From: RPQJ01 sp035691185
Lineage (GTDB): Bacteria > Pseudomonadota > Gammaproteobacteria > Steroidobacterales > Steroidobacteraceae
Length of the DNA: 10,891 bases
NCBI GenBank assembly: GCA_035691185.1
Contig: DASSJN010000065.1
Location: 1 to 10,891, forward strand
Direction of reading: 5' to 3'
A program made the position numbers and the translations under genes. The notes under the pieces are model-generated. The model worked only from the letters and a program-made list of their open reading frames with translations. It was not told the origin of the DNA and did not search any database. How positions within the stretch are numbered: the stretch's first letter is position 1; every line of letters begins with the position of its first letter. Of the stretch, positions 8,218 to 10,891 are shown one piece after another.

Positions 8218-8231
8218 CGGCCGCTACTATA
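8218..8231 (-). promoter_or_regulatory. Predicted promoter of the ATPase-FHA gene (-10 box)
   Basis: Read on the minus strand, TATAGT at 8231-8226 is a near-consensus sigma-70 -10 hexamer in an otherwise GC-rich region. It would start transcription at about 8218-8221, leaving a leader of 16-19 bases before the ATG at 8202. No good -35 hexamer lies 16-18 bases upstream (GTTTCG at 17 bases), as expected for an activator-dependent promoter. The operator at 8255-8270 is placed to replace the -35 function. Confidence 0.6.
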
Positions 8232-8254
8232 CGGGAGCGCGAGCGCGGCGAAAC

Positions 8255-8270
8255 TGTGACCCAGGTCACA
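8255..8270. promoter_or_regulatory. CRP/Vfr/Clp-type operator, perfect palindrome
   Basis: TGTGACCCAGGTCACA is an exact TGTGA-N6-TCACA palindrome; the central six bases are also nearly symmetrical, giving a continuous 7+2+7 inverted repeat. This is the consensus half-site pair for CRP and for its relatives Vfr and Clp. Its centre (8262.5) is about 42-44 bases upstream of the transcription start predicted from the TATAGT box, which is the class II activator position overlapping -35. The implied target is the minus-strand ATPase-FHA gene. The site abuts the left arm of the 132-bp inverted-repeat element, sharing base 8270. Binding itself is inferred. Confidence 0.65.
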
Positions 8271-8401
8271 AGTGTCCAGCGGATAGTGTCCAGCGGGCAG
8301 TCGGACGGCACCTCCCGCGGCGCGGGAGAGGTCGGCCCCAGGCCGGGCGGGTGCGCGACCGCGCACCCGACTAACCGCTGGACACTATCCGCTGGACACT
8401 T
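8270..8401. repeat. 132-bp element with 27-bp perfect terminal inverted repeats
   Basis: Bases 8270-8296 and 8375-8401 are exact reverse complements over 27 positions. Each arm is itself a tandem duplication: the 14-base unit AGTGTCCAGCGGAT followed by AGTGTCCAGCGG. The 78-bp interior holds three hairpins: 8312-8328 (arms CTCCCGC and GCGGGAG), 8333-8345 (CGGCC and GGCCG) and 8348-8369 (arms CGGGTGCGC and GCGCACCCG around GACC). There is no coding capacity and no T-tract for a classical terminator. It starts two bases after the purK stop codon (in purK reading direction) and ends at the CRP-like operator. The structure resembles a REP/REPIN or miniature inverted-repeat element; it may also act as a purEK transcript end. 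The family is not identified. Confidence 0.85.
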
Positions 8402-8402
8402 C

Positions 8403-9488
8403 CTACCGCGGCAGCCGCTTCAGCACCTTGCGCACGAGCCGGTCGCGCTCGACGGCGCTCGCCCCCACGACCGTGCAGTGGCCGATCTTGCGGCCCGCCC
8501 GCGGCTCCTTGCCGTAGTCGTGCCAGTGCAGGCCGGGCACGCCGAGCAATGCGTCGCGCGCCGGCATGCGGCCGATGAAATTGATCATCGCCGAGTGGCC
8601 GATCGCGGCCGTCTCGCCGAGCGGCAGGCCCAGGATCGCGCGCAGGTGGTTCTCGAACTGCGAGGTGACCGCGCCTTCGATGGTCCAATGCCCCGAGTTG
8701 TGCACGCGCGGCGCCATCTCGTTGGCGACGAGCCGGCCGCGCTGGACGAAGAACTCGATCGTCAGCACGCCCGCATAGTCGAAGTGCTTCATGACTCGCT
8801 TCAAGTGGACTTCGGCGGCTTTCTGCAGCGTCGGGTGCCGATGCGGCGCCAGCGTCACGCGCAGGATGCCCTCGCGGTGCGTGTTCGCGACGAGCGGGTA
8901 GGCGCGCACCTCGCCGGTCGTGCTCCGCACGCCGACGATCGAAACCTCACGCTCGAAGTCGACGAAGCCTTCGAGGATCAGAGGGGCATTCCCGAGCGCG
9001 GACCACGCGAGTTCCAGGTCCGCGGGCTTGCGCAGGTAGCGCTGGCCCTTGCCGTCGTAGCCGAGCCGGCGCGTCTTGAGCACGCACGGGTAGCCGAGTT
9101 CGCGCACCGCGGCCCGCAGGTCGTCGAGCGAGTCCACCGCACGGAACGGCGGCGTCGGGACCCTCAGCGCCTGGAACAGCTGCTTTTCGAGCAGGCGGTC
9201 CTGCGACACGCGCAGAGCATCGACGGGCGGGTGCACGGTACGCGTCTGCGACACTTTCTGCAGCGCGGTGACCGGCACGTTCTCGAACTCGTACGTCACG
9301 AGGTCGACGTCGGCGGCGAGGCGCTCGAGGCTGTGCGGATCGTCGAACGCACCGGTGACGATCGGCGCGACCTGCCCGCCGGGGGCATCGGCGCTCGCGT
9401 CGAGAAAGCGGAACTGCAGTGCGAGCGGGTAGCCTGCCAGGGCCAGCATGCGTCCGAGCTGGCCGGCACCGATGACGCCGATCTTCAT
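8403..9488 (-). CDS. purK: N5-carboxyaminoimidazole ribonucleotide synthase
   Basis: A 361-residue ATP-grasp enzyme that uses ATP and bicarbonate to convert 5-aminoimidazole ribonucleotide to N5-CAIR in de novo purine synthesis, in the cytoplasm. The N-terminus MKIGVIGAGQLGRM is the family start. YEFENVP (66-72), RLGYDGKGQ (141-149) and VANEMAPRVHNSGHWTIEGA (244-263) are the characteristic nucleotide- and substrate-binding segments, and KIGHCTVVG lies near residue 334. Length matches the family (E. coli 355). The ATG at 9488 overlaps the purE stop in ATGA and has no Shine-Dalgarno of its own, so translation is probably coupled to purE. The second step is carried out by PurE. Only a structured 132-bp repeat separates its TAG stop from the promoter of the next gene. 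Confidence 0.97.
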   Translation of the reverse strand: MKIGVIGAGQLGRMLALAGYPLALQFRFLDASADAPGGQVAPIVTGAFDDPHSLERLAADVDLVTYEFENVPVTALQKVSQTRTVHPPVDALRVSQDRLLEKQLFQALRVPTPPFRAVDSLDDLRAAVRELGYPCVLKTRRLGYDGKGQRYLRKPADLELAWSALGNAPLILEGFVDFEREVSIVGVRSTTGEVRAYPLVANTHREGILRVTLAPHRHPTLQKAAEVHLKRVMKHFDYAGVLTIEFFVQRGRLVANEMAPRVHNSGHWTIEGAVTSQFENHLRAILGLPLGETAAIGHSAMINFIGRMPARDALLGVPGLHWHDYGKEPRAGRKIGHCTVVGASAVERDRLVRKVLKRLPR

Positions 9489-9988
9489 GTCGAAATGACG
9501 GGGCTGCGCGGGTCCGGCTGTGCGAGCACCTTGTCGGTCTGCGCGGCGCGGAATGCGTCGAGGGCGGCCCGGATCGCGGGATTCGTGTTCGCGAGGATCG
9601 AGGCTGCCAGCAGCGCCGCGTTCGTGGCGCCGGCGACACCGATGGCGAGCGTGCCGACGGGGATGCCGGCGGGCATCTGCACGATCGAGAGCAGCGAGTC
9701 GAGGCCGTTCAGCGCCTTGGACTGCACGGGCACGCCGAGCACCGGCAGCGACGTCTTCGACGCGCACATCCCTGGCAGGTGCGCGGCCCCGCCGGCGCCC
9801 GCGACGATGACCTGCAGGCCGCGCTCGCGCGCCGTGGCGGCGTATTCAAACAGGAGGTCCGGAGTGCGGTGTGCGGAGACCACGCGCACCTCGTGCGGCA
9901 CCCCGAGGCGCTCGAGCATCTCGGCTGCGTGCTTGAGGGTCTCCCAGTCGGAGGTCGACCCCATGATGATGCCAACCAGCGGTGTCAC
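9485..9988 (-). CDS. purE: N5-carboxyaminoimidazole ribonucleotide mutase
   Basis: A 167-residue class I PurE, which moves the carboxyl group of N5-CAIR to carbon 4, giving CAIR; it acts after PurK, encoded immediately downstream with a 4-base ATGA overlap. Visible motifs are GIIMGSTSDW (6-15), VVSAHRTPD (36-44) containing the catalytic histidine H40, and VAGAGGAAHLPGM (62-74), all standard for the octameric bacterial enzyme. The start is taken as GTG at 9988: it gives the usual N-terminus (VTPLVGIIMGS) and family length. The next in-frame ATG, in IIMGS, would remove the first beta strand. There is no Shine-Dalgarno sequence before the GTG, and a -10-like TACAAT sits exactly where it would place the transcript start on the GTG. 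Upstream darP ends 32 bases away on the same strand, so read-through is also possible. No purine-repressor operator is recognised. Confidence 0.96.
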   Translation of the reverse strand: MTPLVGIIMGSTSDWETLKHAAEMLERLGVPHEVRVVSAHRTPDLLFEYAATARERGLQVIVAGAGGAAHLPGMCASKTSLPVLGVPVQSKALNGLDSLLSIVQMPAGIPVGTLAIGVAGATNAALLAASILANTNPAIRAALDAFRAAQTDKVLAQPDPRSPVIST

Positions 9989-9994
9989 CGGTGC

Positions 9995-10024
9995 ATTGTA
10001 CAGGCCGGCACGGATTTCTTCTAA
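9995..10024 (-). promoter_or_regulatory. Possible purE promoter giving a leaderless transcript
   Basis: On the minus strand, TACAAT at 10000-9995 matches the -10 consensus at five of six positions. Six bases separate it from 9988, so a normal start point would fall on the G of the purE GTG codon. A weak -35 candidate, TTAGAA at 10024-10019, lies 18 bases upstream and overlaps the darP stop codon. Only sequence evidence supports it, and the -35 match is poor. Confidence 0.4.
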
Positions 10025-10581
10025 GAGTCGAGCAACTCGCGCAGTCGCCGGAACAGTCGCCTGGCGGCCGCGGGCGGTCGCGCCGCCGCCCTTTCGGCGC
10101 GCGCCTGGCGGGCGAGCGTGCGCAGCTGCTGCAGCGCCGCGGCGTCGTCGATCAAGGCCGCAAGCTCGGTCCATGCGGCCGCTTCGTCGGCGGCGAGCAG
10201 CCGCTCGCGCCACCGCTCGAGGTCCTGCTCGCGCCGCACGCGCTGGCGGTCGACTTCGCTGCGACGTTCGATGGCCGCGCGGATCGGCTCCACGTCGACG
10301 TGCCGCAGCACCTTGCCGATGTACATCTCCTGCCGCAGGCGCGCACCGTGCGCGCGAATGCTGCGGCACGCCGTGACCGCGTCGAGCAGCTTCTCGGGCA
10401 GGTCGAGCGCCTCCAGTTCGGCGGCGGGCAGTTCGACGAGTGCGACGCCCAGTTCGCGCAGCTGCAGGTCCTGTCGCTTGAGTTCGCTCTTGCTCGGTCC
10501 CTCGTCGTCCAGGGCCTCGGGCCCGTCGTGCGGCCGACCGTCGAATTCGTCGTCCTCGGGGAATGCCTGCTTGCGCGCCAT
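10021..10581 (-). CDS. darP: Ribosome-associated protein DarP (YjgA, DUF615)
   Basis: A 186-residue, highly charged, mainly alpha-helical protein of the DUF615 family. The acidic N-terminus (ARKQAFPEDDEFDGRP) is followed by PSKSELKRQDLQLRELGVAL, the family's conserved opening. Then come LPEKLLDAV, RRQ-like basic segments with RLRQEMYIGKVLRHVD, and an arginine/alanine-rich tail (about residues 155-180). Family knowledge: E. coli YjgA, renamed DarP, associates with pre-50S particles and helps late large-subunit assembly. The ATG at 10581 is preceded by AGAGG (10593-10589) at 7 bases. The gene is divergent from pmbA, as is common in Gammaproteobacteria, and lies 32 bases upstream of purE on the same strand. 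Identification is strong from the N-terminal half and the neighbourhood; the C-terminal third is low-complexity. Confidence 0.92.
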   Translation of the reverse strand: MARKQAFPEDDEFDGRPHDGPEALDDEGPSKSELKRQDLQLRELGVALVELPAAELEALDLPEKLLDAVTACRSIRAHGARLRQEMYIGKVLRHVDVEPIRAAIERRSEVDRQRVRREQDLERWRERLLAADEAAAWTELAALIDDAAALQQLRTLARQARAERAAARPPAAARRLFRRLRELLDS

Positions 10582-10599
10582 GAATCTGCCTCTTCCAGG

Positions 10600-10608
10600 A
10601 TGCTAGCA
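10600..10608 (-). promoter_or_regulatory. Possible extended -10 promoter for darP
   Basis: The minus strand reads TGCTAGCAT, an extended -10 (TGn) plus TAGCAT. It would start transcription near 10593, just at the AGAGG ribosome-binding site of darP, leaving a leader of about 12 bases. No -35 hexamer is evident. The short leader makes this only a tentative call. Confidence 0.3.
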
Positions 10609-10630
10609 CGCGGGCGAAGCCCGGCCCCGC

Positions 10631-10639
10631 TGGTAGAAT
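10631..10639 (+). promoter_or_regulatory. Possible extended -10 promoter for pmbA
   Basis: TGGTAGAAT is an extended -10 element (TGn followed by TAGAAT, five of six matches to TATAAT). A start near 10646 would leave a leader of about 37 bases before the pmbA ATG. There is no recognisable -35, which the TGn extension can compensate. The GC-rich 5-bp hairpin at 10611-10623 separates it from the opposing darP candidate. Confidence 0.45.
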
Positions 10640-10682
10640 CGTCCACTTGACCGCCGCTGCACCGACAAGGAAGCCAGTCACG

Positions 10683-10891
10683 ATGAGCACGCCCGTCCCG
10701 ACCGACCATGCCCCGGCGCTCGCCAGCGACGGCGCCGATCTGCTCGCGCTCGTCGAACTGGCGCTCGGCGAGGCGCGCGCGCTCGGCGCCACCCAGGCCG
10801 AGGCGGCGATCAGCATGGACGTCGGCTTGAGCGTCAGCGCCCGGCTCGGCGAGGTCGAGACGATCGAGTACCAGCGTGACCGCGGCATGGG
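10683..10891 (+). CDS. pmbA: Metalloprotease partner subunit PmbA (TldE), N-terminal fragment
   Basis: The first 69 codons of a gene that runs off the right edge. After a short variable start (MSTPVPTDHAPALASDG) the chain reads LLALVELALGEARALGATQA and then SMDVGLSVSARLGEVETIEY, followed by QRDRGMG. This is the conserved N-terminal region of PmbA/TldE, in which a near-identical GLSVSVRLGEVETVEYNRDRGLG is recalled. PmbA pairs with TldD in a cytoplasmic heterodimeric protease and lacks the zinc site itself. The ATG at 10683 has AAGGAA (10667-10672) 10 bases upstream. A family neighbour, darP, diverges from it. The metal-site question and full length cannot be judged from this window. Confidence 0.93.
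   Translation, partial: MSTPVPTDHAPALASDGADLLALVELALGEARALGATQAEAAISMDVGLSVSARLGEVETIEYQRDRGM

Noticed and set aside
6778..8259. 493-codon plus-strand frame opposite the ATPase-FHA gene
   Set aside because: Antisense shadow rich in Arg, Val and Leu with no domain; the minus strand encodes intact Walker and FHA motifs.
8348..8369. Rho-independent terminator for purEK at the 9-bp hairpin
   Set aside because: The stem is strong but no T-tract follows on the minus strand, so it does not meet the usual definition; termination remains possible but unproven.
8270..8401. CRISPR-like or integron attC-like array
   Set aside because: The repeats are inverted arms with a 14-base internal duplication, not regularly spaced direct repeats, and no cas or integrase gene is present.
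9985..9996. ATG at 9996 (minus) as the purE start
   Set aside because: It is out of frame with PurE and stops after three codons; kept only as a possible coupling mini-ORF.
8256..10376. 706-codon open frame on the plus strand across purK, purE and part of darP
   Set aside because: It runs antisense through three recognised genes and the inverted-repeat element; its sequence changes character at each gene boundary, as a shadow would.
10647..10652. TTGACC as a -35 box for pmbA
   Set aside because: No -10-like hexamer lies 16-18 bases downstream; the region there is the leader and ribosome-binding site.
9489..10888. Extension of the purE reading frame far upstream through darP to near the window edge
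   Set aside because: The upstream part is alanine/arginine-rich out-of-frame darP sequence. PurE homology begins at the GTG at 9988.

Overview
The window is a densely packed, GC-rich stretch of bacterial chromosome, apparently gammaproteobacterial. The gene order rng, yhdP, nitrilase-like gene, tldD on one side and darP (yjgA) next to pmbA on the other is the housekeeping arrangement known from Gammaproteobacteria. The strong GC bias at third codon positions, which also creates very long antisense open frames, fits a high-GC lineage such as the Xanthomonadales, Nevskiales or Steroidobacterales. That finer placement is inference.

Positions 1-6934, plus strand: one run of five genes in which every junction overlaps by 1-4 bases. 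They are the end of rng (ribonuclease G), yhdP (AsmA-like envelope lipid-transport protein), a Nit1/Nit2-type carbon-nitrogen hydrolase, tldD (metalloprotease subunit) and a 72-residue protein with two predicted membrane helices. The yhdP reading frame opens with an in-frame tandem array of a 39-bp palindromic repeat that looks like a dispersed intergenic element captured as coding sequence.

Positions 6907-10581, minus strand: four genes read darP, purE, purK, then an ExeA-type AAA ATPase fused to a C-terminal FHA domain. purE and purK overlap by 4 bases and carry out the two-step bacterial conversion of AIR to CAIR in purine synthesis. The ATPase gene ends inside the end of the 72-residue gene, a 28-bp tail-to-tail overlap. 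It has its own intergenic region of 200 bp (8203-8402), which contains a -10 box, a perfect TGTGA-N6-TCACA CRP/Vfr/Clp-type operator at class II spacing, and a 132-bp element with 27-bp perfect terminal inverted repeats and three internal hairpins.

Positions 10582-10891: a divergent intergenic region of about 100 bp, followed by the first 69 codons of pmbA (tldE) on the plus strand. TldD and PmbA are partner subunits of one protease, so the purEK and ATPase-FHA genes sit in inverted orientation between the genes of its two halves.

No tRNA, rRNA, CRISPR array, transposase or obvious phage gene is present. Most of the window is ordinary housekeeping sequence. The points that merit a second look are the 132-bp inverted-repeat element, the CRP-like promoter beside it, the ATPase-FHA fusion with its threonine-rich acidic tail, the repeat inside the yhdP N-terminus, the possible leaderless purE start and the unrecognised small membrane protein.
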